A DNA stretch of 64,000 nt from Pandoraea horticolens (GTDB lineage: Bacteria > Pseudomonadota > Gammaproteobacteria > Burkholderiales > Burkholderiaceae): positions 1-64,000 of the forward strand of contig NZ_CABPSM010000006.1 of the NCBI RefSeq assembly GCF_902459555.1. The letters are read 5' to 3'. Position 1 is the stretch's first letter; the number at the start of each line of letters is the position of its first letter. Shown piece after piece: positions 17,701-25,730 of the stretch. The position numbers and the translations under genes were made by a program. Below the pieces are notes generated by a model, which ran no database searches, was not told where the DNA came from, and was given only the letters and a program-made list of their open reading frames with translations.

Positions 17701-18287
17701 TCAAGCAGACCGTCGACCGTGTGCGCGCCGCCGAAACGCCGCTCACGCAAGAGGGCATGCAAATGCCGCTGACCGAAGCCGTCGCCCGGGCGCTTTACAA
17801 ACTCATGGCCTACAAGGATGAGTATGAAGTGGCGCGACTGTACACCGACCCGGCATTCATGAAGAAGATCAACGAGCAGTTCGAAGGTGACTTCACGCTG
17901 CGCTTCCACCTGGCGCCGCCGTCGCTGGCCAAGCACGACGACAAGGGCCATCTCGTCAAGAAGGCCTATGGCGCGTGGATGATGAAGGCGTTCGGCGTGC
18001 TGGCGAAGTTCAAGGGACTGCGCGGCGGGGCGTTCGACATCTTCGGCCGCACGCAGGAGCGTCGCACGGAACGGGCGCTGATCGGCGAGTACGAAACGCT
18101 GGTGAGCGAACTGGTGTCGCGCCTGAACGAGAACAACCTGCCGTTGGCCGTGCAACTGGCGGAGCTGCCGCAGGAGATTCGCGGCTACGGGCACATCAAG
18201 GAGCAGAACCTCGCCGCCACGCGTATCAAGTGGACGAAGCTGCTGGCGCAGTTCCGCGATGGCAGTTCGCATCGCGCGGCCGCTTGA
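14721..18287 (+). CDS. Indolepyruvate ferredoxin oxidoreductase, fused alpha-beta type
   Basis: 1188 aa. It oxidatively decarboxylates aryl or branched-chain 2-oxoacids (from aromatic amino-acid transamination) to acyl-CoA with ferredoxin as acceptor. The N-terminal half carries the pyrimidine and TPP-binding domains, with CSGCPHNTSTNVP near residue 456. Cys-rich Fe-S motifs follow (CEGCGDC near 656 and a further Cys group near 690-700). Then comes the gamma-type domain with GVGGTGVVTIGG near 746 and a C-terminal DUF6537-type region. The length is typical of the fused proteobacterial enzyme. The start at 14721 follows GAGGAG at 14705-14710. It is monocistronic and ends at a strong terminator. 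Products such as phenylacetyl-CoA could in principle enter the paa pathway encoded 4 kb away. Confidence 0.94.
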   Translation: MNAPVNPSLLAALESVTLDDKYTLERGRAYMSGIQALVRLPMLQQARDAAAGLNTAGYISGYRGSPLGGLDLSLWKAKQHLASHNIVFQPGLNEDLAATAVWGSQQVNLYPAKFDGVFAMWYGKGPGVDRSMDVLKHGNSAGTSKHGGVLVLAGDDHAAKSSTLAHQSEHDFKAAGIPVLYPSNVQEYLDYGLHGWAMSRYSGLWVAMKCVTDVVESSASVMIDPHNVDIHLPNDFIMPPDGLNIRWPDPPLVQEARLLDYKWYAGLAYVRANKLDRVMIDSPHARFGIMTGGKAYLDVCQALADLGLDEATCQRIGIRLYKVGCVWPLEAQGARAFAQGLQEILVVEEKRQILEYAIKEELYNWRDDVRPRVYGKFDEKDGAGGEWSVPMANWLLPAHYELSPALIAKAIATRLEKFELPSDVRERIATRLRVIEAKEQALAKPRVAVERKPWFCSGCPHNTSTNVPEGSRAIAGIGCHYMTVWMDRRTDTFSQMGGEGVPWIGQAPFSCDEHIFANLGDGTYFHSGLLAIRAAISSKVNITYKILYNDAVAMTGGQPVDGTLSVPQIVAQVDAEGAAKIVIVTDEPEKYDGVKLVGDAPVYHRDELDRVQRELRLVKGTSILIYDQTCATEKRRRRKRGAYPDPAKRVVINEAVCEGCGDCSVKSNCLSVEPLETEFGTKRQINQSTCNKDYSCLNGFCPSFVTVEGGQLRKPKTAQVDSSGLPPLPEPAVPAISRPYGILVTGVGGTGVVTIGGLLGMAAHLENKGVTTLDVTGLAQKGGAVTSHVQIALQPEDIHATRIAMGDARVVIGCDAITTASDDTLSRVQHGVTNIVVNSAHTPTAEFIRNPNWQFPGASTENDIRAAAGDSVDFVDANHLSLRLLGDTIYTNPFVLGYAWQKGWVPLSHAALMRAIELNGVAIEKNKQAFEWGRRAAHDLASVRRLAQQNEAPESSAAGGKLITLHTPRALDMLIQRRYDQLVAYQDRAYAERFKQTVDRVRAAETPLTQEGMQMPLTEAVARALYKLMAYKDEYEVARLYTDPAFMKKINEQFEGDFTLRFHLAPPSLAKHDDKGHLVKKAYGAWMMKAFGVLAKFKGLRGGAFDIFGRTQERRTERALIGEYETLVSELVSRLNENNLPLAVQLAELPQEIRGYGHIKEQNLAATRIKWTKLLAQFRDGSSHRAAA

Positions 18288-18321
18288 TTCGCTGCTTGAT
18301 TCGCTAAGCCGCCAGTCCAAC

Positions 18322-18361
18322 AAAAATCCCGCCAGCGCGTGAGCGTCTGGCGGGATTTTTT
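18322..18361. terminator. Bidirectional terminator between oxidoreductase and malic enzyme genes
   Basis: ATCCCGCCAG and CTGGCGGGAT form a 10-bp stem around a GC-rich loop, flanked by A5 on the left and T6 on the right. It serves both convergent transcripts. Confidence 0.92.
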
Positions 18362-18429
18362 ATGCGCTTTCGCGCAGTCGGCGCACAGGAACGCCGGAGA
18401 TCACCCCGGCGGCATGTCCGCCCCGATCA

Positions 18430-20709
18430 TCAACGGCTGACGTTGGCCGCAGCCACGGCCGTCATGTTGATGATACGGCGCACGGTGGCGGCCGGTGTCA
18501 GGATGTGAACCGGCTTGGCGCAACCGAGCAGGAACGGGCCGACCGTCACGCCTTCGCCGCCCGTCATCTTGAGCAGGTTATACGTGATGTTCGCCGCTTC
18601 CACGTTCGGCATGACGAGCAGGTTCGCTTCGCCCGACAGACGCGACGCCGGATACGCGGCGCGACGCACCGTCTCCGACAGCGCCGCGTCGCCGTGCATT
18701 TCGCCATCGACTTCCAGCGCCGGCGCACGCGCGGCGAGCAGTTCGCAGGCGCGAGCCATGCGTTGCGCCGATGCCGACTTCACGCTGCCAAAGTTCGAGT
18801 TCGAGAGCAGCGCCACCTTCGGGGCGATGCCGAAGCGCTCGATTTCCTTCGCGGCGAGTACGGTCATCTCGGCGAGTTGCTCCGAGCTCGGCGTCTCGTT
18901 GACGTACGTGTCGCTGATGAACAGGTTGCGCTTTTCGAGCATCAACAGGTTCATGGCGGCGTAGTTCTCGACACCGGCCGCGCGGCCAATCACCTGATCG
19001 ACCACATCCAGATGGCGGTGGTACGTATCGATCATGCCGCAGATCATGCCGTCGGCTTCGCCCAGACGCACGAGAATCGCACCGATCAGCGTGTTGTCCT
19101 TGCGCATGGCCGCCTTGGCGACTTCCGGCGTCACACCGTGACGCGCGCCGAGGTTGTGGTACTCCTGCCAGCAGCGTTGATAACGCGTGTCGTCTTCCGG
19201 ATTCACGATCTCGAAATCGACGCCCGGCTTGAGCTTCGAGCCGATTTTCTGCAAACGCATTTCCACCACGGCCGGACGGCCGATGATGATCGGCTTGGCG
19301 ATGCCTTCGGCCAGCACGAACTGGGCAGCGCGCAGCACGCGCTCGTCTTCGCCTTCGGCAAACACAATGCGGGCGGCGTCGTTGCCGAAGCGGGCACGGG
19401 CGGCGGCAAACACCGGGCGCATGATGAAGCCGGTGCGATACACGGTCGTGCCGAGTTGTTCGCGATAGGCATCCATGTCTGCGATCGGGCGCGTGGCCAC
19501 GCCCGAGTCCATCGCGGCTTGCGCCACGGCGGGTGCGATCTTGATGATCAGACGCGGATCGAACGGCTTCGGAATGATGTATTCCGGACCGAATTCGAGC
19601 GACTGGCCCTCATAGGCGCGCGCGACTTCTTCACTTTGCTCTTCTTCCTGCGCCAGTTCGGCGATGGCACGCACAGTGGCGAGCTTCATTTCTTCCGTAA
19701 TGGTGGTCGCACCGACGTCGAGCGCGCCGCGAAAGATGAACGGGAAGCACAGCACGTTGTTGACCTGGTTCGGGTAATCCGAACGGCCGGTCGCGACGAT
19801 GCAGTCCGGACGCGCAGCCTTCGCGATTTCCGGGCGGATTTCCGGCTCCGGGTTGGCGAGCGCGAGAATCAGCGGCTTCGGGCCCATGGTCTTGACCATG
19901 TCGCCCGTGAGCACGCCGGCGGTCGAGCAACCGAGGAACACGTCGGCGCCGTTCGAAGCATCGGCGAGCGTGCGCGCTTCGGTGGCGACGGCGTAACGCG
20001 CCTTGCTCTCGTCGAGCTTGTCGCGGCCGGTGTGAATCACGCCCTTCGAGTCGAGAACCAGAATGTTCTCTTTCTTCAGGCCGAGGTTCACCAGCAGATC
20101 CAGGCAGGCGATGGCGGCAGCGCCGGCACCCGAGCAGACCAGCTTCACCCTGGCGATATCCTTGCCCACGACCTTCAGGCCGTTGAGGATAGCGGCCGAG
20201 GCAATGATGGCGGTGCCGTGCTGATCGTCGTGGAAAACAGGGATCTTCATGCGCTCGCGCAGCTTCTTCTCGATGTAGAAGCACTCGGGCGCCTTGATGT
20301 CTTCGAGGTTGATGCCGCCGAGCGTTGGCTCGAGCATGGCAATGGCCTCAACGAGCTTGTCCGGATCGTGTTCGGCGAGTTCGATGTCGAACACGTCGAT
20401 GCCGGCGAACTTCTTGAACAGGCAGCCCTTGCCTTCCATCACCGGCTTGGCGGCGAGCGGACCGATGTTGCCCAGGCCGAGCACGGCGGTACCGTTGGTA
20501 ATCACACCGACGAGGTTGCCGCGCGACGTGTAACGGTTGGCCGCGAGCGGATCTTCAGCAATGGCCTCGCAAGCGTAGGCCACACCGGGGGAGTAGGCCA
20601 GCGACAGGTCGATCTGGTTCGACAGCGGCTTGGTCGGCGTCACCGAGATTTTGCCCGGACGCGGATTCTCGTGGTAAGCCAGGGCGCTTTGTTTCAGTTC
20701 TTCATCCAT
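18430..20709 (-). CDS. maeB: NADP-dependent malic enzyme, MaeB type
   Basis: Oxidatively decarboxylates malate to pyruvate in the cytoplasm, yielding NADPH. 759 aa, the usual size for the two-domain enzyme. The N-terminal malic enzyme domain (1 to about 425) shows [20 protein letters not shown] and the Rossmann motif [15 protein letters not shown]. The C-terminal phosphotransacetylase-like domain (about 440-759) shows [17 protein letters not shown] and is regulatory in MaeB proteins. It is monocistronic and convergent with the oxidoreductase. A near-perfect 20-bp palindrome lies about 245 bases upstream. Confidence 0.96.
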   Translation of the reverse strand: MDEELKQSALAYHENPRPGKISVTPTKPLSNQIDLSLAYSPGVAYACEAIAEDPLAANRYTSRGNLVGVITNGTAVLGLGNIGPLAAKPVMEGKGCLFKKFAGIDVFDIELAEHDPDKLVEAIAMLEPTLGGINLEDIKAPECFYIEKKLRERMKIPVFHDDQHGTAIIASAAILNGLKVVGKDIARVKLVCSGAGAAAIACLDLLVNLGLKKENILVLDSKGVIHTGRDKLDESKARYAVATEARTLADASNGADVFLGCSTAGVLTGDMVKTMGPKPLILALANPEPEIRPEIAKAARPDCIVATGRSDYPNQVNNVLCFPFIFRGALDVGATTITEEMKLATVRAIAELAQEEEQSEEVARAYEGQSLEFGPEYIIPKPFDPRLIIKIAPAVAQAAMDSGVATRPIADMDAYREQLGTTVYRTGFIMRPVFAAARARFGNDAARIVFAEGEDERVLRAAQFVLAEGIAKPIIIGRPAVVEMRLQKIGSKLKPGVDFEIVNPEDDTRYQRCWQEYHNLGARHGVTPEVAKAAMRKDNTLIGAILVRLGEADGMICGMIDTYHRHLDVVDQVIGRAAGVENYAAMNLLMLEKRNLFISDTYVNETPSSEQLAEMTVLAAKEIERFGIAPKVALLSNSNFGSVKSASAQRMARACELLAARAPALEVDGEMHGDAALSETVRRAAYPASRLSGEANLLVMPNVEAANITYNLLKMTGGEGVTVGPFLLGCAKPVHILTPAATVRRIINMTAVAAANVSR

Positions 20710-21031
20710 ATCTCGATACCTAATGACAGGGCGACGGCCAGGCCCCGTGCCGCATGCGGGCAGCGTCCGGGCTCAACCGTCTTTTCACGGATCACGGCGG
20801 GGAAGAGACAACCGGAGGGACTCGACGATTGTGTCGTCGACGGTTTTCTTCTCTACGCGGCAGCGCGATGACCGCCGCTTTCCCGATCCGGCATGCCGCG
20901 CTGGTGCGCGCCCGGATCGTGGGACTTACGGTGCGCCGGACGCACCGCAGGACGCAAAGTGTACACCTTGCGCCGAAAGCGTGATGCCGCACGCGGCGCC
21001 TGCCGCGGGGGTGATTGACGATTGTCGCGCC
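20710..21031. other. Intergenic region upstream of maeB
   Basis: No gene is visible. The main structure is the near-palindrome at 20953-20972. A short repeat, CGACGATTGTGTCGTCG, lies near 20821-20837. The maeB promoter should lie here, but I could not place a convincing -35/-10 pair. Confidence 0.4.
20953..20972. promoter_or_regulatory. Near-perfect 20-bp palindrome upstream of maeB
   Basis: CGCAAAGTGTACACCTTGCG pairs at 18 of 20 positions (core GTGTACAC). It is a likely dimeric-regulator site between the MFS gene stop and maeB. The regulator is unknown. Confidence 0.45.
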
Positions 21032-22270
21032 TTACTTCAGCGCCTCGCCGCGACGCTCCGGAATCAGGAAAAGCGTGGCGAGAATGTCGAGCACGTAAAT
21101 ACTGGCAAGCAAGACGAGCGCCATCTTGAACGAATAGGCGGCCGCCAGCGCCCCGACCGTGAGCGGTCCGAAACCGCCGACGGCGCGGCCGATGTTGAAC
21201 AGCACGTTTTGCGCCGTTGCACGCGCGGCCGTCGGATACAGCTCCGAAATCAGCGCGCCGTAGCCACCGATCATGCCGTTCACGAACAGCCCCATCACCG
21301 CACCGCCGATCAGCAACGCGAACTGCGACTGTAACTGCGCGTAGACGAACACCATCACGACGGCACCGATCTGATAGCCGATGAACGTCGGGCGGCGGCC
21401 GAAGCGATCGGCCAACCGGCCGAACAGCCAGATGCCGAACGCCATGCCAAGCACCGTCACCGCCGTCCACATCGCGGATTTGGTAAGCGAGTAACCGAAC
21501 GTCTTCGACAGGTACGACGGCATCCAGATCATCAGGCCGTAGTAACCGAAGTTCTGCACCGAGCACAGGATCGCCACGCCGAGGCTCGCGCGCGTGGTGG
21601 CGCAATCCTTGACCAGCAATTTAAGCGGCGCGTGCTCGCGCGGCTGCTTTTGTTGCGCGAGGAACATCTCGGGCTCGCCGAGCGTGCGACGCATGACGAA
21701 CGACACGACGGCGGGCAGCAGCCCCACCGCGAACATGCCCCGCCAGCCGATGACCGGCAGCAGCAACGGCGTGAGCAACGCGGCGGCGAGCACCCCGGCC
21801 TGCCATCCCAGCCCCACGAACGACGAAGCGCGTGCACGACGCTCCGGCGCGCAGGCTTCCGCCGCGAGCGCCATGCCGATGCCGAATTCGCCTCCCAAAC
21901 CGATACCGGCGATCGTCCGGTACGCCAGCAGATCCCAATACCCCTGAGCCAGCGAGCACAGGCCGGTGAACACGGCGAAGAGCAGAATTGTCCACGACAG
22001 CACGCGAACGCGGCCATAACGATCGGAGAGCATGCCGAAGACAATGCCGCCCACGACCGCACCCACGAGGGTCCATGTGACGAGCGCCCCCGACTGCGCG
22101 CTCGACAGCGCGAGGTCGGCGGCAATGGCCGGCAGGATGAAGCCGAGAATCAGCAGATCGAAGCCGTCCATGGCATAGCCGATGGCCGAGGCCCAGAGGG
22201 CACGGTTCGCGTAGGCGTTGTCTTGCGGCACGGCAGGAGCCGCAAGCGAGGGCGAGGAATCGTTTGGCAT
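21032..22270 (-). CDS. MFS transporter, aromatic-acid/metabolite:H+ symporter type
   Basis: 412 aa with about 12 predicted membrane segments. The N-terminal motif AIGYAMDGFDLLILGF with a membrane-buried Asp is characteristic of the AAHS/shikimate-type symporter groups. The loop between helices 2 and 3 has GMLSDRYGRVRVL. It probably imports an organic acid, but the substrate is unknown. I chose the ATG at 22270. A GTG at 22276 adds two residues. A promoter with 17-base spacing lies 34-62 bases upstream. Confidence 0.85.
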   Translation of the reverse strand: MPNDSSPSLAAPAVPQDNAYANRALWASAIGYAMDGFDLLILGFILPAIAADLALSSAQSGALVTWTLVGAVVGGIVFGMLSDRYGRVRVLSWTILLFAVFTGLCSLAQGYWDLLAYRTIAGIGLGGEFGIGMALAAEACAPERRARASSFVGLGWQAGVLAAALLTPLLLPVIGWRGMFAVGLLPAVVSFVMRRTLGEPEMFLAQQKQPREHAPLKLLVKDCATTRASLGVAILCSVQNFGYYGLMIWMPSYLSKTFGYSLTKSAMWTAVTVLGMAFGIWLFGRLADRFGRRPTFIGYQIGAVVMVFVYAQLQSQFALLIGGAVMGLFVNGMIGGYGALISELYPTAARATAQNVLFNIGRAVGGFGPLTVGALAAAYSFKMALVLLASIYVLDILATLFLIPERRGEALK

Positions 22271-22303
22271 GAGCACGTCCGACGGGTCTGAATTTTCGGC
22301 GTG

Positions 22304-22332
22304 AGTGTATGCCTGTCATAAAGGCTCGGCAA
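22304..22332 (-). promoter_or_regulatory. Sigma-70-like promoter of the MFS gene
   Basis: On the minus strand, TTGCCG (22332-22327) and TACACT (22309-22304) are separated by 17 bases and lie 34 bases upstream of the start codon. The spacing is ideal and both boxes are near consensus. Confidence 0.45.
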
Positions 22333-22505
22333 CTGTCTCTTTTTTTGGACTCATCTGTCGAAGACAATTTTTCATATGCGCCGTGCGGGCACACTACGCG
22401 TATTCCTCGGGTTGAAAATATACGCTCAGTGCATAATTGACCTCGCATCTGCTGAAACTTGTGGCATAATTCGCGTTTAAGCGCCGGTCGGTCGTCGCAA
22501 GACGT

Positions 22506-22535
22506 GCAGACCCGCCGCCTTAGACGGCGTTCTGC
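22506..22535 (+). promoter_or_regulatory. Hairpin in the pyrE leader
   Basis: GCAGA/TCTGC and CGCCG/CGGCG stack into a stem with a small internal loop and a 7-base apical loop, about 94 bases upstream of pyrE. No T run follows, so it is not a simple terminator. It could affect leader translation or message stability. Confidence 0.35.
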
Positions 22536-22628
22536 CTCAGTGCCCTACGCGCTGCGGCGCCCCGCCGACTTACCCATGACTCCTGGCTGCACGCTCCACG
22601 GCGGGCAGCTACGCTAAGGAACCGCATC

Positions 22629-23318
22629 ATGATTGGCATCGACCGCCAGGCGATTTCCGACATCACCGCCAAGATCCTGCTCGAAGTGGGCGCGGTGCAT
22701 TTCAACGCCGAGAAGCCGTACATCTTCACCTCGGGCTGGGCCAGCCCGGTCTACACCGACTGCCGCAAGCTGATCTCGTACCCGCGTGTGCGCCGTACAC
22801 TGATGGACTTCGCCGAGGCCGTCATCATTCAGGACGTCGGCTGTGAGCAATTCGACACGGTGGCCGGCGGCGAGACCGCAGGCATTCCGTTCGCGGCCTG
22901 GATCGCCGACAAGCTGATGCTGCCGATGCAATACGTACGCAAGAAACCGAAGGGTTTCGGCCGTAATGCGCAGATCGAAGGCGATCTGCCGGAAGGCTCG
23001 CGCGTGCTGCTCGTGGAAGATCTGACGACCGACGGCCGCAGCAAGATCAACTTCTGCAAGGCGCTGCGCGAAGCCGGTGCGAGCGTAAATCACGTGTTCG
23101 TGATCTTCCACTACGACATCTTCCCGGAGAGCCGTCAGGTGCTCAAGGACATCGACGTCCAACTGCACTCGCTCGCGACGTGGTGGGATGTGCTGCGCGT
23201 TGCCAAGCAGCAGAACCACTTCGACACGAAGACGCTCGACGAAGTCGAGAAATTCCTGCACGCACCGGCCGAATGGTCGGGCGCGCACGGCGGCGCCACG
23301 TCGTTCCCGAAGGACTAA
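22629..23318 (+). CDS. pyrE: Orotate phosphoribosyltransferase
   Basis: Transfers phosphoribose from PRPP to orotate, giving OMP in pyrimidine synthesis. 229 aa. The PRPP-binding loop is clear as [15 protein letters not shown] near residue 125, and the N-terminal [18 protein letters not shown] segment is typical of the family. It ends at a strong terminator (23359-23392) and is probably monocistronic, since crcB follows after the terminator. Confidence 0.96.
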   Translation: MIGIDRQAISDITAKILLEVGAVHFNAEKPYIFTSGWASPVYTDCRKLISYPRVRRTLMDFAEAVIIQDVGCEQFDTVAGGETAGIPFAAWIADKLMLPMQYVRKKPKGFGRNAQIEGDLPEGSRVLLVEDLTTDGRSKINFCKALREAGASVNHVFVIFHYDIFPESRQVLKDIDVQLHSLATWWDVLRVAKQQNHFDTKTLDEVEKFLHAPAEWSGAHGGATSFPKD

Positions 23319-23358
23319 GTCCTGTGGCAATGCCCGTAGTCTTCGCTTGAGAGGCGAG

Positions 23359-23396
23359 AGCGGCCAGTCCGAAAGGGCTGGCCGCTTTTTTTCTGC
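23359..23396 (+). terminator. Rho-independent terminator after pyrE
   Basis: AGCGGCCAGTCC and GGGCTGGCCGCT form a stem of about 12 bp (one mismatch) closed by GAAA and followed by seven T. Confidence 0.92.
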
Positions 23397-23420
23397 ATTC
23401 GCTTTGCAGAGGAGTCACCC

Positions 23421-23819
23421 ATGTTTGCTTCGGTCTTCGCCATCAGCATCGGGGCTGCCCTCGGCGCGCTGTTGCGCTGGGCACTCAGCGTGCAGTTCAA
23501 TGCGATCTTGCCGACACTCCCGCTCGGCACCCTTGCGGCCAATCTCGGCGGCGGCTATCTGATCGGGATCGCCGTCGCGCTTTTCAGTCACTTTCCATCG
23601 ATTCCGATCGAGTGGCGTCTGTTGATCGTCACCGGCTTTCTCGGCGGCCTCACCACGTTCTCCACCTTCTCGGCCGAAGTCACCACATTGCTGCGTGAGG
23701 GGCAGATGGGCTGGGCATCGCTCATCGTGATCGTTCACGTCGGGGGCTCGCTCATCATGACGTTGCTCGGCATGGCCAGCGCCACACTGCTCGTGCAGTG
23801 GCTGCGCCCCGCCGTCTGA
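23421..23819 (+). CDS. crcB: Fluoride exporter of the CrcB/Fluc family
   Basis: 132 aa with four predicted membrane helices. It forms a dual-topology dimeric fluoride channel that expels F- from the cytoplasm. The signature [13 protein letters not shown] near residue 73 contains the conserved Phe/Thr/Ser track, and the N-terminal [10 protein letters not shown] is typical. The start follows GAGGAG 6 bases upstream. I looked for a fluoride riboswitch in front of it and saw none. The pyrE terminator sits just upstream. Confidence 0.94.
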   Translation: MFASVFAISIGAALGALLRWALSVQFNAILPTLPLGTLAANLGGGYLIGIAVALFSHFPSIPIEWRLLIVTGFLGGLTTFSTFSAEVTTLLREGQMGWASLIVIVHVGGSLIMTLLGMASATLLVQWLRPAV

Positions 23820-23852
23820 CCGGCTTGGCGACATTGCCGTCGCGCCGTCGTG

Positions 23853-24689
23853 CTACGGCAGCAACATCACGAGCTTGACGTCGTCGTGCCCCGATAAACG
23901 GAACGTGACCTGCGCAAAATCGATGTCGCCGCGCACAGGGTGATGGAAGCCACGTCGGCCGCCTTCGCGCTCCACGACATCCTGCTGCGACCAGAGCGCG
24001 GCGAACACGCTGCTCTCGCGTTGCAGGGCGTCTGTGAGCGCGCGCACGGGAGTGTCGTCGAGATATGCGCTGCATTCGGCGCGAAACTCCGCCACGACAC
24101 GTCGCGTCCGGCTCTCCCACGCCTGAATCAACGTCAGTGCGCCCGCGTCGAGGAAGATGTAGCGCAGCAGATTTTTCGCGCCGGGCCCATCGAGCCAGCC
24201 CCGGAAGATGTCTGCGGCGGCATCGTTCCAGGCGAGGACATCCCAGCACCGGTCGAGCGCATAGGCAGGCGCCGCCACGGCGGCAACTGCCGCCTGCACC
24301 TGCGCCGCAGCGTGATGCGGTAACGGCGCCGCGCCGCGCTCTGGATCGCGTTTGCCCGCCAGATCGAAGAGATACGCCCGTTCGGCACGCGAAAGCCGCA
24401 GCGCGCTGGCCACTGCGGCCAGTGCGCCTGCCGAAATCGACACCTCCCGCGCCTGTTCGATCCACGTGTACCAGGTCGACGACAATCCGCACAACTGCGC
24501 CACTTCTTCACGTCGCAGCCCTGGTGTGCGGCGTCGCCCAAGCAACGGCAGTCCGACCGCCGCCGGGGTCAACCGCTCGCGATGCGCGCGCAGAAAATCT
24601 CCCAGCGCCCGGCGCTGGCGCGCATCGTCGGCATGCGAGGACGACGCTGCTGGCAGGGTGCCGGATGTGGAAATGGGGGTAGTTTTCAT
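23853..24689 (-). CDS. XRE-family regulator with MmyB-like ligand domain
   Basis: 278 aa. The N-terminal helix-turn-helix (about residues 25-90) contains RTPGLRREEVAQLCGLSSTW and WIEQAREVSIS. The C-terminal domain (about 110-275) has CWDVLAWNDAAADIFRGW, the MmyB-like ligand-binding signature shared by actinobacterial and proteobacterial regulators of this type. The ATG at 24689 begins just before the conserved region. Upstream in-frame starts would run into the divergent promoter. It is divergent from a methyltransferase gene, its likely target. A TACCGGTA palindrome (24712-24719) lies between them. Confidence 0.88.
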   Translation of the reverse strand: MKTTPISTSGTLPAASSSHADDARQRRALGDFLRAHRERLTPAAVGLPLLGRRRTPGLRREEVAQLCGLSSTWYTWIEQAREVSISAGALAAVASALRLSRAERAYLFDLAGKRDPERGAAPLPHHAAAQVQAAVAAVAAPAYALDRCWDVLAWNDAAADIFRGWLDGPGAKNLLRYIFLDAGALTLIQAWESRTRRVVAEFRAECSAYLDDTPVRALTDALQRESSVFAALWSQQDVVEREGGRRGFHHPVRGDIDFAQVTFRLSGHDDVKLVMLLP

Positions 24690-24702
24690 ACCAGGATAAA
24701 TA

Positions 24703-24719
24703 GGTAACTTGTACCGGTA
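24703..24719. promoter_or_regulatory. Candidate operator in the divergent promoter region
   Basis: GGTA-ACTTG-TACC (24703-24715) overlaps the palindrome TACCGGTA (24712-24719) between the XRE regulator and the methyltransferase gene. It is short and only suggestive. Confidence 0.3.
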
Positions 24720-24820
24720 TCGATGAGCCATTATCGTGAGACCCATCGATGTCGCGCAAGCCCCTGAGCCCAACATCGCCGAATCCGACACCCCTACCCC
24801 ACAGACGAAGGAGACTCGCC

Positions 24821-25648
24821 GTGAACGAAAGCCATCCCCCCACCGACTCCGCTGCGGCGCACGACGCCCGCCGCGCGCACGACACGCATAACGCGCATAA
24901 CGCCGTCGTCACCGGCCAGTTCGGTTCGCAGGCGTCCGCCTATCTGACGAGCGCCAATCACGCGCAGGGGGCCGATCTGGAGCAGCTCGCTGCGATCGTG
25001 CGCGCGCATCCGGGGGCGCAGGTGCTTGATCTGGGCTGCGGCGCAGGTCATGTGAGCTTCTTCACTGCGCCGCATGCCGCGCGTGTGGTGGCCTACGATC
25101 TGTCGGCCGATATGCTCGGCGTGGTCGCAGGCGAGGCTGCGAAGCGCGGGTTGACGAACGTCGACACCCAACTCGGCGCAGCCGAATCGCTGCCGTTCGG
25201 CAACGCCAGCTTCGATCTCGTCTTCAGCCGTTACAGTGCGCATCACTGGGCCGACGTGGGCGCGGCGCTGCGCGAGATGCGTCGCGTGCTCAAGCCGGGC
25301 GGACGTGTGGTGATCTGCGACGTTGCCTCGACCGGCCAGCCGTTGTTCGACACTTATCTGCAAGCGGTGGAGGTGCTGCGCGACACGTCGCACGTGCGCA
25401 GCTACGCGGCGAGCGAATGGATGACGATGGCAGCAAGTGCGGGATTCTCGGTGGCATCGCTCACGCCGCGCACGCTCGAACTCGACTTCAAGACCTGGAC
25501 GACGCGCATGCGCACGCCCGCACCGATGCAAGTGGCGATTCGCGCGTTGCAGGCGGCGATGGCCGACGACGTACGCCGTCACTTCAGAATTCAGGACGAC
25601 GGATCGTTCACGCTCGACACGCTCACGCTCGAACTGGTTGTCGGCTGA
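24821..25648 (+). CDS. Class I SAM-dependent methyltransferase (UbiE/type-11-like)
   Basis: 275 aa. The SAM-binding glycine motif VLDLGCGAGHVSFF lies near residue 69, the acidic ribose-binding position is in VVAYDLSADML, and motif post-I/II appears as FDLVFSRYSAHHW and VLKPGGRVVICDV. The fold resembles YcgJ/UbiE-type small-molecule methyltransferases. The GTG start at 24821 is set by AAGGAGA at 24808-24814. The upstream frame is rich in Pro/Arg and is not coding. The substrate is unknown. The divergent XRE/MmyB-like regulator probably controls it, a frequent arrangement for that regulator type. Confidence 0.9.
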   Translation: MNESHPPTDSAAAHDARRAHDTHNAHNAVVTGQFGSQASAYLTSANHAQGADLEQLAAIVRAHPGAQVLDLGCGAGHVSFFTAPHAARVVAYDLSADMLGVVAGEAAKRGLTNVDTQLGAAESLPFGNASFDLVFSRYSAHHWADVGAALREMRRVLKPGGRVVICDVASTGQPLFDTYLQAVEVLRDTSHVRSYAASEWMTMAASAGFSVASLTPRTLELDFKTWTTRMRTPAPMQVAIRALQAAMADDVRRHFRIQDDGSFTLDTLTLELVVG

Positions 25649-25684
25649 GAACTCCGGGGCCTCGGGACGTGGCACATGGAAAGC

Positions 25685-25711
25685 CCGGCGTGAGTGCGAC
25701 ACCCACGCCGG
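25685..25711. terminator. Hairpin between convergent genes
   Basis: CCGGCGTG (25685-25692) and CACGCCGG (25704-25711) form an 8-bp perfect stem with an 11-base loop, between the methyltransferase and monooxygenase stops. There is no T run, so termination is uncertain. Confidence 0.4.
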
Positions 25712-25730
25712 ACACCCCAACCGTCACGCG

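Larger units (their letters stand above)
22271..22628. other. Divergent promoter region between MFS gene and pyrE
   Basis: The region holds the MFS promoter (22304-22332, minus strand), an extended -10-like TGGCATAAT (22462-22470) pointing to pyrE, and a 30-base hairpin in the pyrE leader (22506-22535). A segment at 22335-22480 is more AT-rich than its surroundings. Confidence 0.5.

Noticed and set aside
18505-20871. Plus-strand open frame of 788 codons opposite maeB
   Set aside because: It is His/Arg-rich antisense of a well-recognised malic enzyme and has no ribosome-binding site.
23393-23420. Fluoride riboswitch upstream of crcB
   Set aside because: Only 28 bases separate the pyrE terminator from crcB, and the conserved riboswitch core is not visible.
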